This document shows positions 20,384-32,706 of a stretch of 64,000 bases of DNA, piece after piece; position 1 is the first letter of the stretch, and each line of letters opens with the position of its first letter. The stretch spans positions 93,960-157,959 of the forward strand of contig JAMKCH010012694.1 of assembly GCA_023653785.1 (NCBI GenBank), in the 5' to 3' direction. The notes under the pieces were generated by a model, which searched no databases, had not been told where the DNA came from, and saw nothing but the letters and a program-made list of their open reading frames with translations. The translations under genes were made by a program, and so were the position numbers. This DNA is from Ophioderma brevispina. Taxonomy: Eukaryota > Echinodermata > Ophiuroidea > Amphilepidida > Ophiodermatidae.

Positions 20384-21357
20384 GTGACTGGACAAGATGG
20401 TTCAGATCTGCTCAAGGAACACTGCTCCACCCAATTAGAATATTGGGAAGGCATCGCCAACATACCTTATTTTCAAATTTCATTTTCATCCAACATTAAT
20501 GTATCACAATTACTATACAATCATTTCTGGTATCTGTATAAGAATTCATAGCTTGGTACCTCATAATGGGAAAGATGTCAGACAAAATATTTTGCAGATG
20601 ATTTGAGAAAGATACTAATAATGTAGAACATTCAGGTCTGATGGGGTAAATGGTGGATTCCAGGCTGAGGATTGGGTGGTACCCCTTTATAATACATATT
20701 ATGGTGATCGGGGATGTTTGCTTATAACTAACTTAGTAGTTTATTGTAGGCCTCCTTGAAGATTATGATGTTGATGATGACCTTTGGTATTTCTTCCTTA
20801 GTCATAGGAGAACATTGGTTAGGTGGTGAAGTTTGTCACCTTCGAAGGATGTGCGCGCTAAGTTAATATGCTTCAGTGGGTGTCGTACCTTTATGGGATT
20901 CTTTTGTGCCATTGGTCCGTGGACCTTTATATCCAGGCCAGGCTTGTAGCCAGGGTACATGCAGCAAGTGAAAAAATGTTTGTTGGTTTTTGCAGGTTAT
21001 GCAAACTGAACAATTTCTATGTTAGCCCTCTACAGCTTGTGATGACCTTCCATAAAACCTTACCACTTATCCAAACTTGTAAGACCATGTTAGGCCAGTA
21101 GCCAGGGTACATCCCAAAAAGTTCGAATAGAAATGATGTATGCAGGTGAAGCAAGAAAGAAAGTGCTTTTTATTTTGGGTGCTGGTATATCAAAAAATTA
21201 TCCTTATTGCATGCGGATTCTTGCCTTTTTGGGAAAAAGTTACCAATTTGACCTCAACCCCTCAAAAAAAAAAAAGTCCTGACTATCCTGGATAAGATTC
21301 AAACTTTTTGTTTACTGTAAAAAATGAAAAGTAATTGATCATAAGTTGTTAGCATTA
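20384..21357. other. Unassigned DNA
   Basis: No element or gene that I can support; the ORF at 20868-21101 has no recognised motif. Confidence 0.35.
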
Positions 21358-21361
21358 TTAA

Positions 21362-21705
21362 AGGCTGACTCAGAGATTTTGAAATATAAATTTTGTGTAG
21401 TAATTAAAAATAGTCATCTAGAACTAAAGATAATCACCTAAAATGCCTAATTACACAGTTAGAGATGAATCGGATTTCCGTTTCCATGCAGTAAACATTC
21501 ATGCAAAGTATAACAGTGCCATAGGATACCGTGTATAACAAAAATTCTGGTTCTGGAATTTTAATAACAAAGTTGTGATTTTCTATATGAAGGACTTCGA
21601 TTTGAGCTTAGTGATTAATAAATGGACAAGCATTATGTAGATTCAAAAAACATAATTTGTTTGAAAATTGAGTGCTCTCTCAATGGGAAATCTCTGAGTC
21701 AGCCT
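21362..21705 (+). mobile_element. TTAA MITE, family C, intact
   Basis: 344 bp with an 18-bp terminal inverted repeat AGGCTGACTCAGAGATTT at both ends, between TTAA 21358-21361 and TTAA 21706-21709. The right TTAA is shared with the next element. Confidence 0.9.
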
Positions 21706-21709
21706 TTAA

Positions 21710-22043
21710 AGGTGCTTGTTCTTATCGCCTATGGGACTCTTCTCCATTTACCCGAAAGTATAATATCAATTTTGATATCAGATGAAAGGAGGTATTTTTA
21801 TTATTGTCGTCCTGGAATTTCAGCTTCAAATCCATTTCTTTCCCAAGATAAAGACCAAAAACTGCCATTTTAATGGTCAACCATCAATATTAGACCACAG
21901 TAGTGAAATTAGGGCCTTATCGTTTCTACTATTAAAACCGCAAGTTTGTTTCCCACGATACTCTGTGGTAAGTATATGTGTGCAAGTACCAGGCTCTCAT
22001 ATCAAGTAAAGAACACGATGCACATAAATCGGAACAAGCACCT
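21710..22043 (+). mobile_element. TTAA MITE, family B
   Basis: 334 bp between TTAA 21706-21709 (shared with family C) and TTAA 22044-22047. Termini are AGGTGCTTGTTC at both ends. The interior contains GTTTCCCACG and CATATCAAGTAAAGAACAC. An inverted copy is at 32707-33045. The ORFs here are shadows. Confidence 0.88.
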
Positions 22044-22047
22044 TTAA

Positions 22048-25015
22048 TAATCAGCCATAATAATGCAGGGTTAAGGAAATTGCATGGTAGATGAGATACT
22101 TCATTAGTTTACTGAAGATAAAAATAAGGCGAATAAAAAATAGAAGCTGTATCACGTTCCCTCTCCTAAATTATGCAGTCTTGCAATTCATTTCTCCGCT
22201 GTACACAACTCATTTGAAATGTGCTCAAAATAAAATCCCACTGGTGAGTTCAAATCAACCATTTTCAACAAATTCAATTTCTTTACTCACACTGAATTTA
22301 AGTTTGATACATTTGCATTTTGCGCACAGCAAACATTTATTATACATGGGAGGTAGCACTTAAATTTGATATTGAAATTGAATTACCAGTATGACAAGGA
22401 CAATTTTATAAATTTTTTATTAAGTTTGTGCAGTTTCCTTAAAAGTTATCATGCATGAATTTATTTCTCCTCCCACCAGTCATATTTTCTCATATATCAG
22501 GTGGCTTACAAGATAATTAAAAAGTAATAGAAGTAGATTTGACCAACTCATCGATCCAGCAGCTGTCGTCTTTCACTAATAATATCATAACGTAGAGGGG
22601 CTCTCCTAATTACAACTGACCTTTCCATTCATTATAGCCTGAGCAGATAGTTTTGCGTCACGTAAAACTTCCTGATTGATGCGTCGTGCCACTATTGTGC
22701 ACTCTTTCTCGCTCTCTGTGGTGCGGCGATACATCCAGGTCGGCCTTGGTAGGATTCCATCCAGCGCAGATCAATGGTATACACATGGGTTACATCGATA
22801 TCATCAGGCTGGTCTTGTTTACAATTGTATTTACTTGCCACAATATGATGTGACTGGTACTGGAGACTAATCTTGATTGAGACTTGGCTTGTTGGTACTC
22901 ATTTGGTATCTCTTAAGGTGTTGAATATGGCAGGAGTGTTGTTGTTGTTGATTTTGATTTAGTTTGGTAAACCGACAAATTTTATGTGTTTTTATGGAAG
23001 AAGATTAACTGCTTTTGCTTTGTGCGACTAAGGGTTAATATCAGCACTGGAAATATAGTCTTGCTTTGAGGTCCTCGAGCCACAGGGCTTTCCGGAAAAG
23101 CGGTGTAATAACAGTAAATTTTGCATTGATTCCTGGGGCTTATGGGAATTTCACTCAAAGAGTGAGAATAAGATGTTTTTCTTACCCAAACAATTTGTTC
23201 TCTTTCCCTGCAGGCATGATGGGAGTTTTTGTGGAGCCCCAAAGAATGAAAATGTGACCTATTGCTATAAATTACTTTTAATGCCGCAAGATAGTTGCTG
23301 AGACACGGTGTACTTGTAACAAGTGTTTCGTCATTTTCAAATAGCAGTTTATGAAAAAAATCACATCATCTAGTATTTGTGGATTGCAGCGTGGCCATGC
23401 AAGGAAAATGTTTATTAACAAAATTGAAGTTCATTCATTCCTGAATCGCAATTTATTTAAAAACAACCTTGGAGGCTAAATTTAAGATTATGCATAAATT
23501 GGAATTTATGATATTAAGCAAATATCTATTATGTTAATTGTCTAGTTCTAAGTGAGTCATTTTTCGTATAGTATCATAAAAAAGATGGCTAAATCTTGGT
23601 CAAGTCTAAATTTCCAATATGTGAGTAATTGATAGATGGATACACAGGTTATTCCTGCTTCAAAGCCTCTAATGCCTCATTCGATTTTCCCTCTGACTTG
23701 GTTTTCAATGCCCCATCAATATGTTTTTATTACAAACCAAGCTACTGCTCATCTTTGCGGGAAGCTTATGAAGTACAAATTTTATTATGTTTTCTTTCAA
23801 TTTTCCTCATGATCTGTCTTGTTTGCACTGTTTTTACAAAAGCATATAGGTATTCTTTCTTATATTGTGTGCAAAATGAAGTGCAGGTACCTCTTGCATA
23901 TCTCGAAACCATCCCTACACCTGTCAAAATTTATCAGCAAGATTAAAATTTGAAGTGTTTCATGAGTTTATATGATTTTATATTTTGTTGGAAATGTACC
24001 TCTGTCACTTTAATGTAAGATTCACCCTTGTGGCATAAATGGGCCATATACATGTCAAAATTATTCCAATTCACTAGAAAGAAACCTTAATTTTATCTGA
24101 CGTGTTATTTTTGGAACAAGAACCTTGTTTTAAATAACAAAAATGAGTGGAACCAGTGATAAACGATGTTAAATATCAAAGACAAAAATCGAAAATCAAA
24201 AATCCAAAACAACTTCAGTTTGAATGTTGAGCCACTATATTGATGTGTTTGGCTGCAGTGTTTCTCTAGTGGAATGATACATTACTTTCAGGGGGTAGGA
24301 CATGCCAACCTAACAGCAAGAGAACGGTATAAACTTCCGGAGTAACCCGAGTGCTAGTCTTATGCAAAGACTTAATGGTAGCCCGGGGGGCCAGTTGTAT
24401 TCAAAGGTGGATATGATGCGTGAACATGGACTACCGAAAATGCACCCTAAACAAGTATTTCCACCAACTAAAAAACATATCCTAAACAAGCATTTTTGTG
24501 TTTTTGCTCACCATAAGCAAGTCTTTTTGTCAGTGTTTGCTACCCTAAACAAGTGAGCAATGCATTGTACTGATAATATTCCCTTATTATCTGGCTTTGC
24601 TCATGTGCTTTACTTCCAAATTACAATATTTTTGGTGATTTTGATCTCGCGTACATCACAATTTCAGGGTTACAAAAAAACATACCCTTTTTTTCCATAT
24701 TTTGCTGATTTTGACACCCTAATCAATGTATGCACGTACATTGCCTGTTGGAAAAAAGAGACCCTTTTTACGCTATTTTTACGCCTTTTACGTTACACTA
24801 TTTTGTAGCGGGGTTAATCCACTAACCATGACAGATTTTGAAGTCAATAATTTTTTCCTAAATTATCATGATATTACTAAAATGTATTGAACGAAGGTTT
24901 AAAAGGTGATTTTGCAATGTCACTGGGACCGAGGCTGCCGTAGAAAATACACGTAAGAATTCATAAATGGACCGTTTGGAAATCCCCAATGCCCAAACCG
25001 AGCAGATCGTGTCCG
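22048..25015. other. Largely unassigned AT-rich DNA
   Basis: Contains a GTTGTTGTTG microsatellite (about 22938-22950). There are several 60-105-aa ORFs (for example 23629-23946, which includes a hydrophobic stretch) that lack convincing splice sites or known motifs. I could not support any gene in it. Confidence 0.3.
24444..24556 (+). repeat. Minisatellite, CCCTAAACAAG unit
   Basis: Four units of about 33 bp, each containing C(C/A)(C/T)(C/A)TAA(A/G)CAAG followed by a T-rich stretch (near 24447, 24480, 24514 and 24544). The overlapping ORF is a translation of this repeat. Confidence 0.6.
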
Positions 25016-25189
25016 ACCCCCCCTGATTACTTTTATTACTCTCCACTCTCTCTCCCAAGCTTGGTGGCCTGTGGCATTCAAAGCCAAAAATACATCCAGG
25101 AAGATTACAATGAAAATGAATTACTTTGGCCAGGCATCAACTGCCGTGGAGAACCGTATTCATCTTTGTTGAAAATAGAAAAGGGATGA
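25016..25189 (+). CDS. Very tentative exon
   Basis: A strong polypyrimidine tract (ATTACTCTCCACTCTCTCTC) ends in CCCAAG, which would make a good splice acceptor. The frame after it stays open to 25189 and reads CGIQSQKYIQEDYNENELL and onward. I recognise no family and see no strong donor. It could equally be chance in AT-rich DNA. Confidence 0.12.
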   Translation, partial: TPPDYFYYSPLSLPSLVACGIQSQKYIQEDYNENELLWPGINCRGEPYSSLLKIEKG

Positions 25190-25387
25190 CAAACAACAAA
25201 AAAATGGCAATTTGTTATTTTCTTTAGGATTGGCAAAATTTGCTCTTAATGTATTAGAGGTTAAATTTTTAAGTTACCCATATACACATGTACAATGTAC
25301 ATTGGCTTTTGCTGTGGTTCTATTAAATCTTTTTGATATTATATTCTGCATGTATATGACAAGGGGGTAACTTCTATTTTATCCCAT

Positions 25388-25604
25388 GAGCACTATACCT
25401 AAGCTCAAATAGGTGTCCTTCATATAGAAAATCACAACTTGAGGATACAGGATTTTGGTATGTATACGACCCAAATGTTTACTACATTAAAACTAAAATC
25501 AGTCTTTGGAATTGACCATATTAGGTGACTATAGTTAGTTCTAGTTGACTATTTATAATTAAACCACATACACAGAAAATATATTTCAAAATCTGAGCCC
25601 GCAT
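25388..25604 (-). mobile_element. TTAA MITE, family C, decayed and internally deleted
   Basis: Read on the minus strand, it begins near TTAAATGCGGGCTCAGATTT and matches family C through AGTCAACTAG and TTTTCTATATGAAGGACAC. The left end is lost. Confidence 0.55.
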
Positions 25605-26122
25605 TTAATATCTCACCACAATACTTCCCATTGCCATGTTTTCCACACATTCAGAAAATAATAAAAGGGGATTTTTGCTGATCTGATTTCTGAGTAATAA
25701 TCTGCACAAGCCGACTATTTCAGTAACTGCAATTTAACCATTTTGACCACTGAATGGTAGTGAGAGCTTGAACACTGCCCTAGAGAAATGTAGCATTAAA
25801 ACAAGTCAGGAGCAGTACTTCTATTACAAAATCTTCCACTATGGGACCATAGAGATAGATATAAATAAAAGGCTAGAGTACCGACAGCCATTTTGATTTA
25901 ACAAGCTCTGCGGACGATTAAATGTTACTGCCCAAGACCATTACTACGTAAACTTTTTAACACAGTAGTAATGCACAGTCCTTATATTTTTTATTAATAT
26001 TGAACTTTGACCTCGGCAGGCGCAAAACAGTGTCCGCCAACTCATTTTTATTATTGGTAACCAGCAAAAATAAGCATGTTCTTGACCATTCTAAATAAGT
26101 TACTGGGAATAGCCCAGAGGCA
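25605..26122. other. Unassigned DNA
   Basis: Nothing recognisable. Confidence 0.4.
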
Positions 26123-26342
26123 GGCCCATAACCAGGTTTTTTAGGGGGCAAATTTTTTTTAAAAAGGGGCTTCTCTACAATTTTTTTTTGGGGGGGGGAG
26201 GGGAATTTGCAAAAATGAAGTTTTTGACCTAAATTTTATCCCTTTTGGGGGCAAAAACCATAAAAGCCTAATCTCTTTTTAGGGCTTTTTAGCTCTTTTT
26301 AGGGTTTTTTAGGGGCTTTTTGGAATTTGGGGGGGGGGGGGG
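26123..26342. mobile_element. Possible truncated MITE with G- and T-rich interior
   Basis: Starts CAGGCCCATAACCAGG, similar to the ends of the hAT-like MITEs in this window. Continues with TTTTTAGGGCTTTTTAG repeats and ends in a 14-base G run without a matching terminus. Confidence 0.35.
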
Positions 26343-27675
26343 ATCCATCAATCTCTTAATGATACAGTGGCCTGGGTTCGAATCCTACTCCTGCTTCTAA
26401 ATTGTAAATTGTTAGATGTTAGATGAAAAAAAATCCCAAAAAGATCAGAACTTAAACCAATAGCTGCCCTTTGAGGTTAGTAAGGGAGAACTGCTCCTGC
26501 AAGGAGCATGGTTGGTGGTCAAAAACTCCAGTGTGCTGCATTTAAGGCCCCTGGCATTTGCACTGTCTTCACTGTATAGTGAATAACAATACTTGTGTCC
26601 TTTGACCCCCTGTGACTTGCCGATTGGCTAGAAAGAATCCTAAATCATTTATTGAGCCAATCAGTAACATTGTAAGATTGAAGGTATCCATGTAAAAGAT
26701 TAGTAAATATTTTAGAAGAGCTATTTTAAATGGTTATTCTTAAACAGCTGTGAAAATGTAAGCAATTTCATTGGCTGATGCCCGGGTTCAATTCGACAAT
26801 TGAACCCAGGTCGACAATTGAACCCAGGTAGTACGCGCTGCGTATTGACGTTATTTTTAGGTTGAAGCGCTCGCGTCATACCATGTTTTGCTACGTTCGC
26901 AAGCACCTGCCAACGTTGCGTCTCCTTGCGTATGATTGTTGCATTCAATGGGTTGTTTGATTGTTTTCACTAGGTGGTGGCAGTCCATTCTTGTTGTATT
27001 TAAGTCGTAAAGTATCGTGAAATTGTGTTAAAGATCACCTTAAATGTTAAAGCTGTTTAAAAATGAGAATAAAGGTATGATTTTGGTAACTGGTACTCTC
27101 TTTACGATGAATTGAAACCGGCAACCACTTAAAATAATGGTATGAATAGAATAATATATTAGAGAATCAGAAACACTGGAAGAAAGAGGGTATTGCCAAG
27201 AGGGTTAAATGCACAAAAGAAGCTTAATTATATTTCAAAAGATACCTCAAAGTCTTTGACCAAAAAATGAATTCACTAGTGTCAGAAGAAAGGAGTTTCA
27301 GATGATACCAATTCAAACAATTATTCCAATATGAAATACATCTTCATACTTCACAGTATTCAAGTGAGAAGTGGAGACATTGTAGAACCCAAATCAGATG
27401 TCCGTCTCGCGACATTTACATTTGTATCGATTAATGACTGGGCTGCATATAAACAGAAGCACTCTAAACCACGTCAAGAAGCTCTTAGGGTATTAGGTGT
27501 TGGTCACTATTAGCCGGATCATGACACGGCATTTCAACTGCGTGGATACTTTTCCCAGGCCCTGGGCGTTTAGCATTGTACCCCGGTCATCTGACCAGAT
27601 GACTGCGAGATAAACGCAGACAAATAATGTGTTATCATACCGGGATGGCTGGCCGCATGGGAAATGGAGATTTGT
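26343..27675. other. Mostly unassigned DNA
   Basis: Contains a perfect short direct duplication of TCGACAATTGAACCCAGGT at about 26792-26830. A 60-codon ORF at 27331-27513 (reading FTFVSINDWAAYKQKHSKP) follows a possible acceptor CTTCACAG. I do not recognise it. Confidence 0.25.
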
Positions 27676-27679
27676 GGTA

Positions 27680-27888
27680 CTGTAAAAGTGGAAATTTTCA
27701 CGCTACATTAATTTTCGCGCTTTTCGCGCACTTCTGAGCTAGCGCAAAATTAAAAACCCGCGAAAATGTTTATTTTGTGTGTAGGTCTATGTAGGATAGC
27801 TGAAAAGATCGAATTTAAAAACAAACAAAAATGTTAAAAATCGCTGAAACGCGAAAAATTACACACGCGAAAATTATCACTTTTACAG
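27680..27888. mobile_element. TA-flanked mariner-like MITE
   Basis: 209 bp with termini CTGTAAAAGTGGAAATTTTC and, reverse-complemented, CTGTAAAAGTGATAATTTTC, flanked by TA (27678-27679, 27889-27890). The interior is rich in TTTCGCG and its complement. The TA duplication fits Tc1/mariner. No ORF. Confidence 0.8.
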
Positions 27889-27890
27889 TA

Positions 27891-28570
27891 TGTCTTAACA
27901 GACAGCTATAGGCAGTAATAATTGACTGTTCATAGAGGAAAATGTTAGGTTCCAAATTGCAATATTTCCAAGTGGCATTAGTAGGATGGAGGAGTAATGG
28001 ACATAAATCACAGCTCAGAGATGGCAAAAGTTAATTTGTTATTTTCAAACGTTTGATGCAGTTGGCTGTACAGTAAGATAGTGTCATGTAGAACTATTTA
28101 GTGATGTGAAAATTAAGTTCTATTTTTAGTATATTGTTATAATTATTTCATATCATTTTTCTCATTGGGCCATTGGGGGTAAAATCATAAAATGACCACG
28201 ACTCAAGAAATGCTGATAATGATAAATTCACAAAGAATAAGAAAGTAACTTCTGACCAATATACAATAAAAAGCTCAAGATCAGTTAAACATTTTAGAAA
28301 TCATGTTAAGGCGAATTTGATAGATTCCTTTGAATAACACTTAAAAGGATTTGAATTGTCTTGTGCGTAGGTTGTACTGGGTTTATTTTTTGTTTGTAAT
28401 TTGTTTAACTTCAGTCGTGATTGTTCTCTGGCCTTGATGACGTTTTGTCCTTAATGGAGATTTGGAATAGAGTTTGGCTGGCTGCTTGGTCTAACTGGGA
28501 AATCCACTATAAAATTTAAAAAAAAAACATGGGTTTTTGGTTTGAAAAAAAAGATAAATTCAGTCATTCG
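27891..28570. other. Unassigned AT-rich DNA
   Basis: Nothing recognisable. Confidence 0.4.
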
Positions 28571-28573
28571 TTT

Positions 28574-29095
28574 AAGAAATAACAGCACATTTTCCCAAAT
28601 GTTGGGATTTTGCACAGTTGAATTGTAATGGCTAGTAACTATACCTGTGAATGGTTAAGCTCGAAAATGTCTTGTGTCACAAACGCAGTGGTAGGTGGGG
28701 GGGTTGTTTGTGAATTAGGATAATTAATATCAATACCAATATTAATTCAGTGGCTGCTGGAAAGATCCTTCCAATATGATATAGCCATGAATAGGGGGCA
28801 CCATAGTGCGGGGTCTACGGGGGCTGGCTGGTGGGGGGGGGGGGGGCGGTTAGTCTTTTCGGCGTGGTTCTGCAAGTATTAGAGGCCATTTTTTTGTGAG
28901 GTGGCCACTATTTTCACAATGCACGGACAGAAAGTTGGGGCAGTTTCCAGTCCTCCATTAAATAACCCATTACACAATAGCTTCTTTATGACAATTTCGC
29001 ACTTTTGAGGATTACCATGGGCAAGTATAGTTTTAACTAGAATTACCAACCCACTCGCAAAATGCTCACATTTGGAAAATTGGGGGCAACTCTTC
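28574..29095 (+). mobile_element. TTAA element, family F, decayed
   Basis: Starts near AGAAATAACAGCACATTTT and matches the intact family F element at 43605-44152 through CTATACCTGTGAATGGTTAA, GGCTGCTGGAAA and CTTCCAATATGA. Ends near AAAATTGGGGGCAACTCTTC. G-rich insertions occur in its middle. The minus-strand ORF here is a shadow. Confidence 0.6.
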
Positions 29096-29719
29096 ATTAT
29101 CATCATCATTCCAGGGGGGGGCCGGCCAAGATAGCGCGGTTTTACCACAGTTCCATGGTTTAGCACGTTATCACGAAAACTTGAACAAATATTCTAAGTC
29201 GACATTTTTAATATCAATATTTTTCCACTCAAAAATCCGTTGGAGTTGAGATCACTCCATTGTAAGTATTTTTTGGTATGATTAACGTTACACACGGGAT
29301 CCATTTGAAACGAGGGCTAGGCTGACCTCAGTTCAAAGCAGTAGGGGTCATGTTCTTTATACATTGCAGACGGGGCTGCGCCATGTACAGGTTAGCCGAT
29401 GCACGTCCTATGCCACCACCGTGGGAATTGGAATCATTCGTGATTGTATGTAGCAATCCCTCATGTCCGTCTTTAAAAAGATTGATGCTAGTTTTGCCGG
29501 CACGATTAGGCACCACCGACCTAAAGCCAATGCAATTTGAGCGACTCGGCTCATACGGGAATTAAGTCATCCACCCTAACGATCGTGTATAAACGCGCCA
29601 GTGACTCAACTTTCGGTCATGTTCAGGCTGTCCATGACTCGTACTGGCAGTTTAAAGCAGTTTGGGTCAGTTTTGCGCTATGAAGAAGCTTGGCCGCAAC
29701 CGTTCTGATATTTACGCAC
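29096..29719. other. Unassigned DNA with overlapping ORFs on both strands
   Basis: Overlapping antisense ORFs at 29328-29516 and 29350-29565 show no recognised motif. This is the sequence just downstream of the LINE 3' end on its strand. Confidence 0.3.
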
Positions 29720-31492
29720 CTGTGCCCTCATCATGAGAGGAAGTTACAGTTGGTTTCTTGATTATAGCTTGGCACTGGGATTTCCAGTCCTTTTTGTCTT
29801 CCATGAGGGCTGAAAGCATACAGACACACATTCACCCCCAGTGTCCTCTAGAAGGTGAGAATGTTTTATTCCTTGAGCCAGTAAGTAAGTGACTAGTAAT
29901 ACCATGTTTTGGATCCCAAAGAAAGGAAATTGGCTGCAAGCTTTTTTGGTTGTGATGGTTTAGAATGACCCGCCAGCCCTTAGTCTCTTTCCCTGATTTT
30001 TGTGGATATCTTTGGGAGATCACCATAATAGCTGTTGGTTGGGGATCTTAGTTCCAACTTAACATTAATGGCCTGCCCTCTTAAAAAGTCTAGTATAACA
30101 ACCATCTAGATTTCGTTCAACTGTTTGGTAAGGGTTCCATTGCCCTCAGAAACCATAAGGAAGGAATGCATAACCAGAGTCAGAAAAACTTTGAATTTTG
30201 TTTCCCAGGGATAGTCACACGTTCCAGTTCTACATAGCTTGTGACAGCTTGCCATGTTCCTTTCGTACATGGATTTGTCTTTGCTTAGAAGTTGAATAAA
30301 TGCCACCCAGGTATTTGAAGTCATATTGACTGCTTGACCAGTATGCTATATCATTGGTTTTGAGTTGGTAGTTGGCTTTTGGTTTGAGACTGAGTGTGTT
30401 TTTCTTGCATTGATTTTAGTCCAACCTTCTCTGGCTCTAGTGCAAAGGAGAAGTTCTTGTGCCGGGTTGCGAAGTTGTATCAGAAAGGAGGGCCAAGTCA
30501 TCAGCAAAGCCAAGCTATGTGGGTCCTGCTTTTCAAATCTCCGGGATTGCCTTGGTTTGATGGTGAATCCAAAGTTCCCTGGTCGTGTCCAGAGGAAAGC
30601 TTGACAGAGCAGTGTCTAGACTACAATAAAAGATGAAAGTACCCACGAAGGGTATATCCTTGAAGACAACACCCTGACTCTTATTCAAATTCTTCTGTGT
30701 GTCGCCATCAGGTGAGCTAACCTGAGCAAGATGATGCGATACATAAGCTCTACAGCTGCAATTATCTTAGGTGGAATTCATAGGCAGTCAAGATTTTACA
30801 CATCTTCCCCCTGTGTATGCTATCAAAAGCTTTGCGGAAGTCAAAAAAGGTTAGTACTGCAGAAAGATCACGGGCCTGGATTCCTTCCAACATGCGACGA
30901 ATGGCCAAAATTTGTCCTACTGTTCCTCTTCCTTTGCAAAAACCGTTCTGATTATATCTCAAAAGTGGGTCGATGTATACGATTTTTAACAGCATTCTAT
31001 TGTATGTCTTGCTGACTATGGAGGTTAGACTGATGCCTCTGTAGTTTTCGGGATTGCTTAGGTCACCCGATTTAGGAATGGGAATTATGTTGGTCTTGTT
31101 CCACTGTTCTGGGCGACAGTTGCCATCGAAACTTTCATTACAGAAGTGGAAAATAATGTCTTGGATTCCGGAGCATTTGACAACTTCAGCAGGTATTCCA
31201 TCCTCTCCACCACTTTTGCCATTTTAAGTTGGTTGATGGCAGCCTGAAGTTCATCCATATCAAATGAATCTATACGGATTGGTAGTTCTACATACACTTG
31301 TTGTATATATCTTCATCTTCCATGGATACTGTGGGAGGGTTACCCAGGAGATTTTTGAATGTGGTATACCAGTTGTCGAGTCTTTCTTGTTGTGTTTTGC
31401 CTTTCAGTTGTCCTTCATTCACTTGTTTCCTTCCCGTCAGTTTGTTTATGGCTTTCTTGGGAGATGTAATATTCCCACCTTTACTTTCTACC
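29720..31492 (-). pseudogene. Broken non-LTR retrotransposon (LINE) reverse transcriptase
   Basis: Remains of a LINE ORF2 read on the minus strand across several frames. From its upstream side: a pre-RT linker (ITSPKKAINKLTGRKQVNEG and NWYTTFKNLLG, about 31490-31330); a finger segment (DELQAAINQLK, about 31265-31220); then NQNGFCKGRGTVGQILAIRR and FFDFRKAFDSIHRGK (about 30950-30810); SPDGDTQ (about 30700); the catalytic FADD box at 30497-30508; and a thumb/C-terminal part including SFLWDPKHGIT (about 29890-29920) and a tail to about 29720. The usual AP endonuclease is absent, so the copy is 5'-truncated. At least five frameshifts and in-frame stops separate the pieces. In life such a protein copies its RNA into nicked DNA by target-primed reverse transcription; this copy cannot. 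The family is non-LTR, RTE- or CR1-like; I cannot decide which clade. Confidence 0.9.
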
Positions 31493-31516
31493 TCTTAAAA
31501 ATGTGCTGTTATTGCT
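31490..31516 (+). mobile_element. TTAA element, family F, right-end remnant
   Basis: CTCTTAAAAATGTGCTGTTATTGCT ending at TTAA 31517-31520 matches the right end of family F at 44130-44152. It touches the truncated 5' side of the LINE, so one element probably inserted into or beside the other. Confidence 0.55.
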
Positions 31517-31520
31517 TTAA

Positions 31521-32067
31521 TGCTTGTAAAGCAACAACAACAAAATCAAAAAGGTATACATGACTAACTAAATCCCTTTGATGACCCAGCAAATTCTTTA
31601 CTTTTAACTAGAAAATGGAATAATCCTGAAATGTTCTTTCAGCTATAATCTAATTCCCTCCAAAAACAGTGAAAAACAGAATCATATCTTATGGTGTTTT
31701 CAGGGCTGGAAAAAAAGGCAAAATTTCCTGGGAATACAATCCATATTTCTCTCCAAAATTGAAAAATTTCCCTTCAATTCTTCAAGGGTTGAAAAAAAAT
31801 TACCTCCAAATATCCAAATTTCCCAGGAATATCATTCCCAAATTACCCACTTTTTCCAGACATGGGTGTTTTCTCGATGGAATTAATATATTATACGCCA
31901 TCTTTCAGCAAGACCAAGCAAAATTTTGCAATTTAAAGCTGTGATGAATGAGAAAAAAGGAAATTAATTTGACCTGAGTTAATCTGGAAAAATGGTAAAT
32001 GGGCAGCTTCAAAATTAGAAAAATGATGGATATCTAATTAACATATTCCACTTCATTATTGTCATCA
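31521..32067. other. Unassigned AT-rich DNA
   Basis: An ORF at 31669-31944 is K/F/I-rich with repeated FPSI/FPRN pieces (from a TTTCCC-rich, loosely periodic stretch 31720-31860). No recognised family. Confidence 0.3.
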
Positions 32068-32275
32068 AGAGGAGATAGTGTTCTTCCCATAATGCATTTC
32101 TTCCAATACAATTTTTGCACTGGTTGCCACATAGTGACAAAAAGTACTGACATTGCAAGATTGGGATGAGTTCTGTTCATTTAGGTACTTTTTGTCACTA
32201 TAAACTCATGTGAAAACAAGTGCAAAAATTGTATTCAAAGAAATGCATTGTGGGAAGAACACTATACCTCCTCTT
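32068..32275. repeat. Foldback element
   Basis: 208-bp imperfect inverted repeat. AAGAGGAGATAGTGTTCTTC on the left pairs with GAAGAACACTATACCTCCTC on the right; further pairing at AATGCATTTCTT, ACAATTTTTGCACT and TAGTGACAAAAAGTA. Shares CTTCCCATAATGCATT with the foldbacks at 17574 and 38542. Confidence 0.85.
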
Positions 32276-32569
32276 ATTACCGTCCTTGATCATCAGATGA
32301 CAATGATAATAAGTGACACTAAAATTATTATTTGGATTGTACAAGGTTTTAGTAATAAAATGCAAGGCAATTGCTCTAAACAATTTTAACAAAATATAGA
32401 AGTGATTTTCAAGGCTTTTTAATAATTTAAAGGCATACTTTGTTATTTGTCATTTGTGTTTTTACCTTTTTACTGTTATTTTGCCCTTGTGTTAAGGGGA
32501 AAAAGAGCACTTTGGCTTTTGACAAATGTTCAACAACTTGGGGGTGTGAGTGATATTTTTTGACTAATA

Positions 32570-32660
32570 ATAATAATAATACACATGCTTTTTTAAAGCA
32601 CCATTCCTACAAGATCACAGCATTGTTGTGTATTATTGTTTCGCCGCTGTCAGGTACTGT
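32570..32660. repeat. SINE tail fragment after an (AAT)n microsatellite
   Basis: TAATAATAATAATAAT followed by AAAGCACCATTCCTACAAGA and TCACAGCATTGTTGTGTATT, homologous to the tail of the SINE at 6190-6476. Confidence 0.55.
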
Positions 32661-32706
32661 TATTATTATTGTTATATCATCATATTTTGATGTAGCTAAT
32701 GATTAA

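Noticed and set aside
20194..20551. Poly-His and poly-Pro ORFs
   Set aside because: Translations of a CAC microsatellite in two frames.
23629..23946. 105-codon plus-strand ORF with a hydrophobic segment
   Set aside because: Could be a single-pass membrane segment, but AT-rich DNA readily encodes F/I/L stretches. No start context, splice borders or family match.
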